Source: Nitratiruptor sp. (GTDB lineage Bacteria > Campylobacterota > Campylobacteria > Campylobacterales > Nitratiruptoraceae). From it: DNA of 64,000 bases. Both the position numbers and the translations under genes were made by a program. Location of the stretch: positions 1-64,000 of the forward strand of contig PUXW01000018.1 in the NCBI GenBank assembly GCA_009659925.1, read 5' to 3'. Shown here piece after piece: positions 44,394-52,276 of the stretch (position 1 is its first letter; each line of letters opens with the position of its first letter). Below the pieces are notes generated by a model. The model was not told the DNA's origin and did not search any database. It saw only the letters and a program-made list of their open reading frames with translations.

Positions 44394-45812
44394 ATGGTTG
44401 AAGCGAAGATCTACTTTGGCTCGACCCCAGAGACCAAAGAGGAGCGCATAGTCGTTCGCAGCCCCTTCAACGACAAGCCTGTGAGCAGCTATCCTAAGTG
44501 TGACGCCGATGATGCCCACAAGGCCCTCCAGATCGCCAAGGAGGCCTTCGAGCGCCACCAGGAATCCCCCCTCTCCCAACGGATCGCCTGGCTCCGGGAT
44601 GTGGCGGCAAAACTGGCCCAGCGCAAGGAGGAGTTCGCCCTCATGATCACCAAGGAGGTGGGTAAACCCATCGCTTTTAGCCGGATCGAGGTGGATCGGG
44701 CCATCGAGACCATCACGCTCAGCGCCGATTTTGCCACCGCCCTGGTCGGGGAGACTATCAACACCGATGCTACTCCCAGCGGCCGCAAGAGTTTGAGCTT
44801 TTACAAGCGGGTTCCTGTTGGCGTGGTGGTGGCTATCACCCCTTTCAACTTCCCCCTCAACCTTTCGGCCCACAAGTTGGCTCCAGCCCTGGTGGCCGGT
44901 AACAGCGTGGTCTACAAGCCGACTCCCGAAGCTCCGGCCACAGGCTACATGCTGGCCAAACTCTTTATCGAGAGTGACCATGCCCTTCCCGACATGCTCA
45001 GCGTCGTCTATGGGGACGCAGAGGTGGGTTCTGCTCTGGTGCGCAGCGAAATTCCCCGGAAAATCAGCTTCACTGGAAGCGTTCCCGTGGGCAAGATCAT
45101 CTGTCAAAATGCTGGGATCAAGAAGGTGAGTCTGGAGCTTGGAGGCAACGCCGCCAGCTATGTGGATCGGAATGCCGACATCGCCAAAGCTGCTGCCCGG
45201 TGTGCAGTTGGAGCCTTTGTCAACAGCGGCCAGGTCTGTATCAGCTTGCAGCGTATCTATGTCCACGAAGAGGTCTACGAGGCCTTCGGGGAGGCTCTCG
45301 TCGCCGATACGAAGCGGCTCAAGGTGGGGGATCCCTACGAGCCGGATACCTTCATGGGGCCCCTCATCAGCGAAGAGGCCGCCATTCGGGCGGAGCGGTG
45401 GGTGCAAAGTGCCATCGCCGCAGGGGCAAGACCCCTCTTGGAGCCCAGGCGTGAGGGGCGCTACTTCTACCCGGCCATTCTCGCCGATGTACGGGACGAT
45501 ATGGAGATCGTATGCGAGGAGGTCTTTGCTCCCATCGTTAGTTTGGTCAAGGTCTCCAGCTACGAGGAGGCCGTTGCCAAGATGAACGACTCCCCCTATG
45601 GGCTGCAGTTTTCCATTTTCACCCGGGACATCGAACTGATCAAACGCTTCATCGACGATGCCCAAACTGGAGGGGTGGTGGTCAACGACATCCCGACCCT
45701 GCGTTTTGATATCCAACCCTACGGGGGGGTCAAGTATTCGGGAATTGGACGGGAGGGACCCAAATTCGCCCTGGAAGAGTATACTGAAATCAAATCCGTG
45801 GTGATCGTATGA
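44394..45812 (+). CDS. NAD(P)-dependent aldehyde dehydrogenase, GAPN/lactaldehyde type
   Basis: About 472 aa from ATG 44394. It has VVVAITPFNFPLNLSAHKLAPALVAGN, the Glu motif SLELGGN and the catalytic Cys in VNSGQVCISLQRIYV. The FNFPLNLSAHK pattern fits the branch with archaeal lactaldehyde dehydrogenase and non-phosphorylating GAPDH relatives. The true aldehyde is not fixed by sequence. It overlaps the next gene, a diguanylate cyclase, by 4 nt. Confidence 0.9.
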   Translation: MVEAKIYFGSTPETKEERIVVRSPFNDKPVSSYPKCDADDAHKALQIAKEAFERHQESPLSQRIAWLRDVAAKLAQRKEEFALMITKEVGKPIAFSRIEVDRAIETITLSADFATALVGETINTDATPSGRKSLSFYKRVPVGVVVAITPFNFPLNLSAHKLAPALVAGNSVVYKPTPEAPATGYMLAKLFIESDHALPDMLSVVYGDAEVGSALVRSEIPRKISFTGSVPVGKIICQNAGIKKVSLELGGNAASYVDRNADIAKAAARCAVGAFVNSGQVCISLQRIYVHEEVYEAFGEALVADTKRLKVGDPYEPDTFMGPLISEEAAIRAERWVQSAIAAGARPLLEPRREGRYFYPAILADVRDDMEIVCEEVFAPIVSLVKVSSYEEAVAKMNDSPYGLQFSIFTRDIELIKRFIDDAQTGGVVVNDIPTLRFDIQPYGGVKYSGIGREGPKFALEEYTEIKSVVIV

Positions 45813-47053
45813 AACTCTTGCTCATCGAAGATGACCGTTTCTACGCCAAGCAAGTGAAGGTCCTCCTCAAGGAGCGTTTGGGAATTGATGTGGATGTGGC
45901 TCGAAGCCTCAAGGAGTTTCGCGCCATCGAGAGTCTCGATCCATACAAATATGTGCTCCTGGATATCTACCTGGAGGATTGTATGGATTGCGGTCTGGTC
46001 GATGAGCTCATTGCCCAAGACAAACCGATCATCGTCATTACCTCCTCGGAGAATCTGGATATCTTCGAGAAATATAGCCGCAAAAAGATCATCGACTATG
46101 TGATCAAGCACGACATGGTCCGACTCGAATACCTCATCACCAAACTCAAGATCCTCCGCTTCCTAGAGGAGTACGGGGTCTTGCTGGTGGAGGATTCCCG
46201 AAGCTATCGGCGCTATCTCTACACCTTCTTCCACACCTACTACCCCTACTCCAACATCATGCTGGCCAGCTCCAAGGCCGAGGCGATGGAGATCCTCGAA
46301 CACAACGACGACTTCATCAAGCTGGTCATCACCGACTATGTCCTCGATGGGCGGGAGACCGGGCTTGATCTGGTCAAGGCCATCCGTCAGAACTACCTCT
46401 ATGAGGACATTGCGGTGGTGGCTCTCATGGCGATGGAGGTAAACAACATGATGGCCCGCTTCTTGAAGTCTGGGGCCAACGACTTCTTGGACAAGAGCTT
46501 TTCCAATGTGGAGTTTGTGTGCCGGATCGACAACGTGATCAAATCGATGATCCAGGTGGAAGAGATCAAGAACTACTCCACCAAGGACTACCTCACCGGC
46601 TGTTACAACCGCCGCTATCTCTTTGATGCAGGGTTGAAGATGTATTACAGCCTCAAGCGGCTGGATAAGGATGTCTCCATCGCCATCTTGGACCTGGACC
46701 ACTTTAAACAGCTCAACGATACCTATGGCCATCTGGCGGGGGATCTGGTCTTGAAGGATTTTGCCCGCATCCTGCAAAATAGCATCCGGGGAAGCGATTT
46801 CGTCGTGCGCTATGGGGGAGAGGAGTTCCTCCTCTTCCTCGGTTCGTGTAATCGGGAGATGGCAAAGAAGATTGTGGAGGAGCGGGTCCGCAAAGAGGTG
46901 GAAAGAAGTGTAGTCCACTACGACGATGCGGCTATTACCTACAACTTCTCCTGTGGGATCTGTGATAGTGGAGAGAGTTTCGAGGAGCTCATCAAGGGAG
47001 CAGACAAGAAGCTCTATCTAGCCAAAGAGCAACGGGGGGTGACCATTGCCTAA
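45809..47053 (+). CDS. REC-REC-GGDEF response regulator, diguanylate cyclase
   Basis: The 414-aa protein has a first receiver (IEDDR, D52), a second receiver (VEDSR, D176) and a C-terminal GGDEF domain with an intact GGEEF (336-340) and a product-inhibition I-site RGSD (327-330), so active cyclic-di-GMP synthesis is expected. No kinase is adjacent. It is coupled to the aldehyde dehydrogenase gene and overlaps the DUF523 gene by 8 nt. Confidence 0.95.
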   Translation: MKLLLIEDDRFYAKQVKVLLKERLGIDVDVARSLKEFRAIESLDPYKYVLLDIYLEDCMDCGLVDELIAQDKPIIVITSSENLDIFEKYSRKKIIDYVIKHDMVRLEYLITKLKILRFLEEYGVLLVEDSRSYRRYLYTFFHTYYPYSNIMLASSKAEAMEILEHNDDFIKLVITDYVLDGRETGLDLVKAIRQNYLYEDIAVVALMAMEVNNMMARFLKSGANDFLDKSFSNVEFVCRIDNVIKSMIQVEEIKNYSTKDYLTGCYNRRYLFDAGLKMYYSLKRLDKDVSIAILDLDHFKQLNDTYGHLAGDLVLKDFARILQNSIRGSDFVVRYGGEEFLLFLGSCNREMAKKIVEERVRKEVERSVVHYDDAAITYNFSCGICDSGESFEELIKGADKKLYLAKEQRGVTIA

Positions 47054-47468
47054 GCGAGCTGGAGTGAGTGCCTGTTTATTGGGACGCCCTTGCCGCTACG
47101 ATGGGCGGGATAAGCGGGACCAAGAGCTCATCGACGAGCTTGCAGACTGGGAGGTCGTACCCTTTTGTCCCGAGGAGGCGATTCTTGGAACGCCCAGGGA
47201 GACCATCGACCTGGTCCGGGGACGGGCCATCGGCAATGAGAGTGGGCGGGATTACACCGAGGCGATCCGTCGAGAGGCCGAGGACTTCGCCAGAGCCAAT
47301 CCCGATCTGGAGGCCATCTACCTCAAGGCCAAATCTCCCAGTTGCGGCCTTACCAGTGCCAGGGAGTATGACGAGAATAAAAATCTCTTATCCCATCGAG
47401 CCAGTGGCATATTTGCAAAAGAGCTCAAAAAATGGTATAAAAGAGATATACTCAAGGAGCGGCGATGA
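47046..47468 (+). CDS. DUF523 family protein
   Basis: The 140-aa product begins at TTG 47046 (PKRAGVSACLLGRPCRYDG), the standard DUF523 opening; GTG 47064 is a less likely start. Other family marks are VVPFCPEEAILGTPRETIDL and AIYLKAKSPSCGL, with conserved Cys that may bind a metal. Function unknown. It overlaps neighbours on both sides, so it belongs to this operon. Confidence 0.85.
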   Translation: MPKRAGVSACLLGRPCRYDGRDKRDQELIDELADWEVVPFCPEEAILGTPRETIDLVRGRAIGNESGRDYTEAIRREAEDFARANPDLEAIYLKAKSPSCGLTSAREYDENKNLLSHRASGIFAKELKKWYKRDILKERR

Positions 47469-47944
47469 TCGAAGTAGGCCAGGAAGCTCCCAATTTCTGC
47501 CTCCCCAATCAGGATGGGGTGGAGATCTGCCTCCAGGATCTGCGGGGCAAGTGGGTGGTGCTCTACTTCTACCCCAAGGACAACACTCCCGGGTGCACCA
47601 CCGAGGCCAAGGAGTTCACCCGCCATCTCCAGGAGTTCGAGGATCTGGGAGCAGTGGTTTTGGGGGTCAGTCCCCAGGGGTGTGGGAGCCATCGGAGCTT
47701 CATGGAAAAGCATGGCCTGGAGGTAACCCTGCTGTGTGACGAGGCCAAGGAGGTTCTCAAGGCCTATGGGGCTTGGGGGAAGAAGCGGGCCTATGGCAGG
47801 GAGTATGAAGGGGTGATTCGTACCACCGTTCTCATCGATCCTGAAGGCAGAATCGCCGCTTTCTGGCCTAAGGTCCGGGTCAAAGGACATGTGGAAGCGG
47901 TTCGCAAAGAACTTGAACGATTAAAGGAGGAGCGTGGAATATAG
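47465..47944 (+). CDS. thioredoxin-dependent peroxiredoxin, Bcp/PrxQ type
   Basis: The 159-aa protein has WVVLYFYPKDNTPGCTTEAKEF with the peroxidatic Cys. The usual resolving Cys five residues later is missing, replaced by Glu-Phe context, so it may be a 1-Cys form or use another Cys (QGCGS or LLCDE). It would detoxify peroxides in the cytoplasm with thioredoxin. It overlaps the KamA-like gene by 11 nt. Confidence 0.93.
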   Translation: MIEVGQEAPNFCLPNQDGVEICLQDLRGKWVVLYFYPKDNTPGCTTEAKEFTRHLQEFEDLGAVVLGVSPQGCGSHRSFMEKHGLEVTLLCDEAKEVLKAYGAWGKKRAYGREYEGVIRTTVLIDPEGRIAAFWPKVRVKGHVEAVRKELERLKEERGI

Positions 47945-49199
47945 AAGCTACAATGTCAAGAGTTTCGTCAAACATCCCCTCGTAGCTACCCACCTCTCCC
48001 CCGAGGAGATCGAAGATATTCGGGTGGTGGCTCAAGTCTTTCCCTTCAAGGTGAACAACTATGTGATCGAGGAGCTCATTGACTGGGAGCACTACCACGA
48101 CGATCCCATCTTCCGCCTCACCTTCCCCCACAAGCAGATGCTTGAGGCCGAGGATTTCCAACGGGTCAAGGAGGCGATGGCCAACCCTCAAGAGCTTGCC
48201 CAAGTGGTAGAATCGATCCGGCTCAAACTCAACCCCCATCCGGCCGGCCAGTTGCACAATGTTCCGGAAATTGGCGGGCGGAAATTGGAAGGAAGCCAAC
48301 ACAAGTACAAGGAGACGATCCTCTTCTTCCCCAAGCAGGGACAAACCTGCCACGCCTATTGCTCCTTCTGTTTCCGCTGGCCCCAGTTTGTTGGCATGGA
48401 TGAGCTCAAATTTGCCTCCAAAGAGGTGGAGCTGCTCATCGAGTACATTCAGGCCCATCCCGAGATCACCGATGTCCTCTTTACAGGGGGAGATCCCCTC
48501 ATCATGAGCACCAGATTGCTCCGGGCCTACATCGAGCCCCTCCTTGCGGCCAGGATTCCCCATTTGAGGAATATCCGCATCGGGACCAAGACCCTCGGTT
48601 TCTGGCCCTATCGCTTCACAAGGGACAAGGATGCCGACGATTTACTGCGCCTCTTTGAAGAGATCCGCAAAGCCGGCTACCACCTGGCCTTCATGGCCCA
48701 CTTCAACCACTATCGCGAGCTCTTGACCCCCGCTGTACGGGAGGCTGTAGAGCGCATCCGATCGACGGGGGCTATCATTCGGACCCAATCCCCCATCCTA
48801 CGCCATATCAACGACAGCGCCGAGGTATGGGCCAGGATGTGGAAGGAGCAGGTAGCTTTGGACATGATCCCCTACTATATGTTCGTCGCTCGCGATACCG
48901 GTGCTCAACACTACTTTGGAGTTCCCTTGGCCCGAGCTTGGGAGATCTATCGAGATGCCATCAGCCAGGTGAGCGGGTTGGCCAGGACGGTTCGAGGGCC
49001 CAGTATGAGTGCAACCCCTGGCAAGATTGCAGTAGTTGGAGTGAGCCAAGTGGGTGACCAGCAGGTCTTCGTCCTCAACATGCTCCAAGCCAAGAATCCA
49101 GACCTCGTGGATCGCCCCTTCTTCGCCAAGTACAATCCCGAAGCCCTCTGGATCGACGAGTTAGAGCCGGCTTTGAGTGAGAAGTTTATTTTCGAGTAA
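47934..49199 (+). CDS. KamA family radical SAM protein (lysine 2,3-aminomutase-like)
   Basis: The 421-aa protein starts at GTG 47934 after AAAGGAGGAG. The cluster motif is CHAYCSFCFRWPQF, in place of the CRHCTRRR that follows in true lysine 2,3-aminomutase, then VLFTGGDPLIMS. The PLP-binding Lys region near the C-terminus looks changed, so the substrate may differ. No acetyltransferase or EF-P partner is adjacent. It may produce a beta-amino acid solute, but this is inference. Confidence 0.82.
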   Translation: MEYRSYNVKSFVKHPLVATHLSPEEIEDIRVVAQVFPFKVNNYVIEELIDWEHYHDDPIFRLTFPHKQMLEAEDFQRVKEAMANPQELAQVVESIRLKLNPHPAGQLHNVPEIGGRKLEGSQHKYKETILFFPKQGQTCHAYCSFCFRWPQFVGMDELKFASKEVELLIEYIQAHPEITDVLFTGGDPLIMSTRLLRAYIEPLLAARIPHLRNIRIGTKTLGFWPYRFTRDKDADDLLRLFEEIRKAGYHLAFMAHFNHYRELLTPAVREAVERIRSTGAIIRTQSPILRHINDSAEVWARMWKEQVALDMIPYYMFVARDTGAQHYFGVPLARAWEIYRDAISQVSGLARTVRGPSMSATPGKIAVVGVSQVGDQQVFVLNMLQAKNPDLVDRPFFAKYNPEALWIDELEPALSEKFIFE

Positions 49200-49211
49200 G
49201 CAATCTTTTGC

Positions 49212-49217
49212 TACAAT
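49212..49217 (+). promoter_or_regulatory. extended -10 box (TGCTACAAT) before rpsB
   Basis: TACAAT with TG one base upstream lies about 100 nt before the rpsB ATG. A transcript from here would carry the folded leader. Confidence 0.6.
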
Positions 49218-49238
49218 CCTTCGCCTTTCAACTACACA

Positions 49239-49285
49239 CGCGCTAATCCTTGTCGGGTTGCGGGCGCCGCCCGTTGATGAGCGCG
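49239..49285 (+). ncRNA. candidate structured 5' leader of rpsB (ribosomal protein S2)
   Basis: CGCGCT (49239-49244) pairs with AGCGCG (49280-49285) and encloses an inner hairpin CGGG-CGCCG-CCCG (49261-49273), flanked by GGGTT and TTGATGA. The structure lies between the -10 and the start of rpsB, in the position of known autoregulatory S2 leaders in other bacteria. It is GC-rich and not followed by a T tract, so it is not a terminator. Confidence 0.6.
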
Positions 49286-49319
49286 GAGGCCAAACCTTAT
49301 TCTACCAAGGAGCTGTTTT

Positions 49320-50132
49320 ATGGTCACAATGAAGGATCTACTGGAGTGTGGGGTCCACTTCGGCCACCAGACCCGCCGCTGGAATCCCAAGATGAAACCC
49401 TTCATCTTCGGGGTACGCAAGAACATCCACATCATCGACCTGCAAAAGACGCTGCGCTACTTCCGCTACACCTACAATGTGGTCCGGGATGCCGCCAAGG
49501 AGGGGAAGACTATCCTCTTCGTCGGAACGAAGAAGCAGGCCAAAAATGCCATTGAGGAGCATGCCACTCGCTGTGGGATGCCCTATGTCAACTCCCGCTG
49601 GCTTGGGGGAACCCTGACCAACTTCAACACCATCCGAAAGTCGATCCGTAAATTGGAAGTGATTGAGGAGATGGAGCAGAGTGGCCAGATGGAGCTTTTG
49701 ACCAAGAAAGAGGCCCTCATGCTCCGACGCAAGAAGGAGAAGTTGGAGAACTACCTCGGGGGAATTCGGGAGATGAAGCAGCTCCCCGATATGCTCTTCG
49801 TCATCGATGCGGTTCGAGAGCACATCGCCGTGAAGGAGGGGAACAAGCTGGCCATTCCTATTATCGCTCCCCTGGACACCAACTGCGATCCCGACCTCAT
49901 CGACTACCCCATCCCAGGAAACGACGATGCGATCCGGAGCATCCAGCTCTTTTGTCGGGAGATCGCCAACGCCATTATCGAAGGAAAAGAGCTACGAGCC
50001 CAAGAGCTCGAAGGGGAAGAGGAGGAGCCGGCGGCGGTTCCAGCTAGTGAAGAGGAGAAGCGGGCCATTATCGAAGAGGCGGTAGCCGAGGGCGAAGCTG
50101 AGGAAGAAGTTGTGGAGGAGAAGGAGCAGTAA
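49320..50132 (+). CDS. rpsB: 30S ribosomal protein S2
   Basis: The 270-aa protein opens with [22 protein letters not shown] and has the [11 protein letters not shown] segment. A C-terminal tail of about 40 residues is very acidic ([21 protein letters not shown]), longer than in E. coli. It shares one base with tsf (TAATG). A structured leader is present upstream. Confidence 0.98.
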   Translation: MVTMKDLLECGVHFGHQTRRWNPKMKPFIFGVRKNIHIIDLQKTLRYFRYTYNVVRDAAKEGKTILFVGTKKQAKNAIEEHATRCGMPYVNSRWLGGTLTNFNTIRKSIRKLEVIEEMEQSGQMELLTKKEALMLRRKKEKLENYLGGIREMKQLPDMLFVIDAVREHIAVKEGNKLAIPIIAPLDTNCDPDLIDYPIPGNDDAIRSIQLFCREIANAIIEGKELRAQELEGEEEEPAAVPASEEEKRAIIEEAVAEGEAEEEVVEEKEQ

Positions 50133-51052
50133 TGGCTATTACAGCGGCACAGGTCAAAGAGCTTCGAGCACGCACCGGGGCTGGGATGATGGATTGTAAG
50201 AAGGCCCTCCAGGAGGCTGGAGGGGATATGGAAAAGGCCATCGAGATCCTGCGCAAAAAGGGGATTGCCAAGGCGGCCAAGAAGGCCGATCGTATCGCCA
50301 GCGAAGGGACAATCGCCGTCGAAGTCGCTCCAGATGGGCGCTGCGGGACGATCGTTGAGGTCAACTCCGAAACCGACTTCGTCGCTAAAAACGAAGAGTT
50401 CCAAGAGCTCGTGAATCGGGTCAAGAGCCATATCGCTACCAGCGGCGTCGAGACGGTGGAGGCCCTCTACGAGAGTACCATCGACGGGGTCACCTTCGAG
50501 GAGTACATGAAGGCCCAGATCGCCAAGATCGGGGAGAATATCGTGGTTCGCCGCTTCGATCGCATCTGTGTCCAGGAGGGACCTGGATTGGTGAGCGGCT
50601 ATTTGCACATGGGGGGTAAAATTGGAGTCATCGTCGCGGCTGCCTGCGACAAAGAGGAGACCTGCCAGCAGATTCAGGGGATCTTGAGGGATATTGCTAT
50701 GCACATTGCTGCCATGAATCCCCGCTATTTGGATGCCGAGAGCATTCCAGCCGAAGTGATCGAGAAAGAGAAGGAGATTGCCAGGGCCCAGCTTGAAAAG
50801 GAGGGCAAGCCGGCCAACATCATCGAGAAGATCATCCCAGGCAAGATCAAAAAGTTCATCGAAGAGAATACCCTTCTGGGGCAAAAGTTCGTCAAAGACG
50901 ACAAGAAGAGTGTCCAGCAGGCCCTAGAAGAGGCGGCCAAAGCCGCTGGCGGTAGCGCCAAGATCGTCGGTTTCGTACGCTACGAGCTGGGTGAAGGTAT
51001 TGAGAAGAAGCAAGAGGATTTTGCCGCCGAGGTAGCGGCTCAGATGAAATAG
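50132..51052 (+). CDS. tsf: elongation factor Ts
   Basis: The 306-aa protein has the conserved N-terminal domain ([30 protein letters not shown]) and [10 protein letters not shown], the EF-Tu contact motif. It exchanges GDP on EF-Tu. Size and order are normal for rpsB-tsf. The next gene, an ABC ATPase, follows after 5 nt. Confidence 0.98.
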   Translation: MAITAAQVKELRARTGAGMMDCKKALQEAGGDMEKAIEILRKKGIAKAAKKADRIASEGTIAVEVAPDGRCGTIVEVNSETDFVAKNEEFQELVNRVKSHIATSGVETVEALYESTIDGVTFEEYMKAQIAKIGENIVVRRFDRICVQEGPGLVSGYLHMGGKIGVIVAAACDKEETCQQIQGILRDIAMHIAAMNPRYLDAESIPAEVIEKEKEIARAQLEKEGKPANIIEKIIPGKIKKFIEENTLLGQKFVKDDKKSVQQALEEAAKAAGGSAKIVGFVRYELGEGIEKKQEDFAAEVAAQMK

Positions 51053-51057
51053 GGTGT

Positions 51058-51711
51058 ATGGGAGCTCCCCTGCTGGAGGGGGTGGAGCTTGGCCACTCCT
51101 TCGATTACGAGCTCTTTGAAGGACTCTCCTTCCAGTTGCACGAAGGGGAGAGCATGGCTGTTGTTGGCAAGAGCGGTAGCGGGAAATCGACGCTGCTGCA
51201 CATCTGTTCCACCCTTTTACCCCCTCGCAGCGGGGAGGTCTACCTCTTCCAAGAGCCGATCTACCGTCTCTCCAAGGAGCGCCTACTCTCTTTGCGACGC
51301 TACAAGGTGGGGATTATCTTTCAGTCCCACTACCTCTTCAAAGGCTTCACCGCCCGGGAAAACATCGAAGTGGCCGCCCTCATGGTGGGCCGTTCCCTCG
51401 ATTTGGAGCTCATCCAACGCTTCCGTATCGCCCACCTCTTGGAGAAGAAGGTCTCGGAGTTGAGTGGGGGGGAGCAGCAGCGGGTGAGTATCGCCCGGGT
51501 CTTGACCAAGGAGCCAAAGATCATCTTCGCCGACGAGCCAACGGGGAATCTCGATTCCCAGACGGCCCAGGAGGTGATGGATTGGCTCTTCGAGTATGTA
51601 CGCTTGCGCAAAGGGGGCCTCTTTCTAGTCACCCATGATATGGAATTGGCCTACCGCTGTGACAAGGTCTACCGCCTCGAAGGGAAGGGGCTAGTAGGGC
51701 TTCGCCCGTGA
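51058..51711 (+). CDS. ABC transporter ATP-binding protein, LolD-like
   Basis: The 217-aa ATPase has Walker A GKSGSGKST, signature LSGGEQQRVSIAR, Walker B IIFADEPTG and the H-loop THD. It is of the LolD/MacB class. No permease is beside it; from memory the same lone gene follows tsf in Campylobacter. The partner is probably a LolC/E-like protein elsewhere. Its 3' end overlaps the convergent nuclease gene by 21 nt. Confidence 0.9.
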   Translation: MGAPLLEGVELGHSFDYELFEGLSFQLHEGESMAVVGKSGSGKSTLLHICSTLLPPRSGEVYLFQEPIYRLSKERLLSLRRYKVGIIFQSHYLFKGFTARENIEVAALMVGRSLDLELIQRFRIAHLLEKKVSELSGGEQQRVSIARVLTKEPKIIFADEPTGNLDSQTAQEVMDWLFEYVRLRKGGLFLVTHDMELAYRCDKVYRLEGKGLVGLRP

Positions 51712-52209
51712 GAGGAGGCGGTGAAAGTATTTCCTCGCCTTCTTGGCCAGAGAGTAGTCCTGGATGAAGTAGAGGAGCTCGTAATTGCGTTTGAAGGCAG
51801 AGTAACTCCAGTTGGCAGAGCCGAAGATGAGCCGCTTGCCGTCGATGATGGCGAGTTTCAGGTGCATCTTGCCCATATACTCTTCATCGCTTCGCAGTCG
51901 CTTCCCTTGGAGGGTAAAGAGGGCGATATTGCGGTACTTGGCCAGGTAGCCGACCTGGGAGTAGCGATTAAAAGCCTGCTTCTCGTCCACGATGATGCGA
52001 ATGCGTACCCCCCGTTTGGCGGCGTTTTTGAGCCGCTTCGCGATGGTATGGTTGGTGAAGGTGTAGATGGCTACATCGATACTCGAGTGGGCCTGGTCGA
52101 TCCAGCGAAGCAGCTTCTTCAGGGCCTCTTGGGATTCGAAGGGGGTGAAATAGAGTTCGCCGCTAAAGAGAGTGAGGGAGAGGATCGATAATAGGAAGAG
52201 CCGTCTCAT
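51691..52209 (-). CDS. secreted phospholipase D-like nuclease (NucT-like)
   Basis: The 172-aa protein has a signal peptide (RLFLLSILSLTLFSGELYF) and one HKD motif (HLKLAIIDGKRLIFGSANWS). One-HKD proteins of this length are Nuc-type endonucleases that dimerise. In Helicobacter the NucT homologue lies beside the ChePep gene and has a role in DNA uptake or nucleotide recovery. From memory fliR stands at this spot in Campylobacter. Confidence 0.9.
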   Translation of the reverse strand: MRRLFLLSILSLTLFSGELYFTPFESQEALKKLLRWIDQAHSSIDVAIYTFTNHTIAKRLKNAAKRGVRIRIIVDEKQAFNRYSQVGYLAKYRNIALFTLQGKRLRSDEEYMGKMHLKLAIIDGKRLIFGSANWSYSAFKRNYELLYFIQDYSLAKKARKYFHRLLSRAKPY

Positions 52210-52276
52210 TCATACCTCCTTTTGCTAGGAGTTGTAACACAAACGAGCCAAAAAAACAAGGTGGGAGCGAAGCGCT

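Noticed and set aside
44343-45716. 457-aa minus-strand ORF
   Set aside because: It is antisense to the aldehyde dehydrogenase, whose catalytic motifs are intact.
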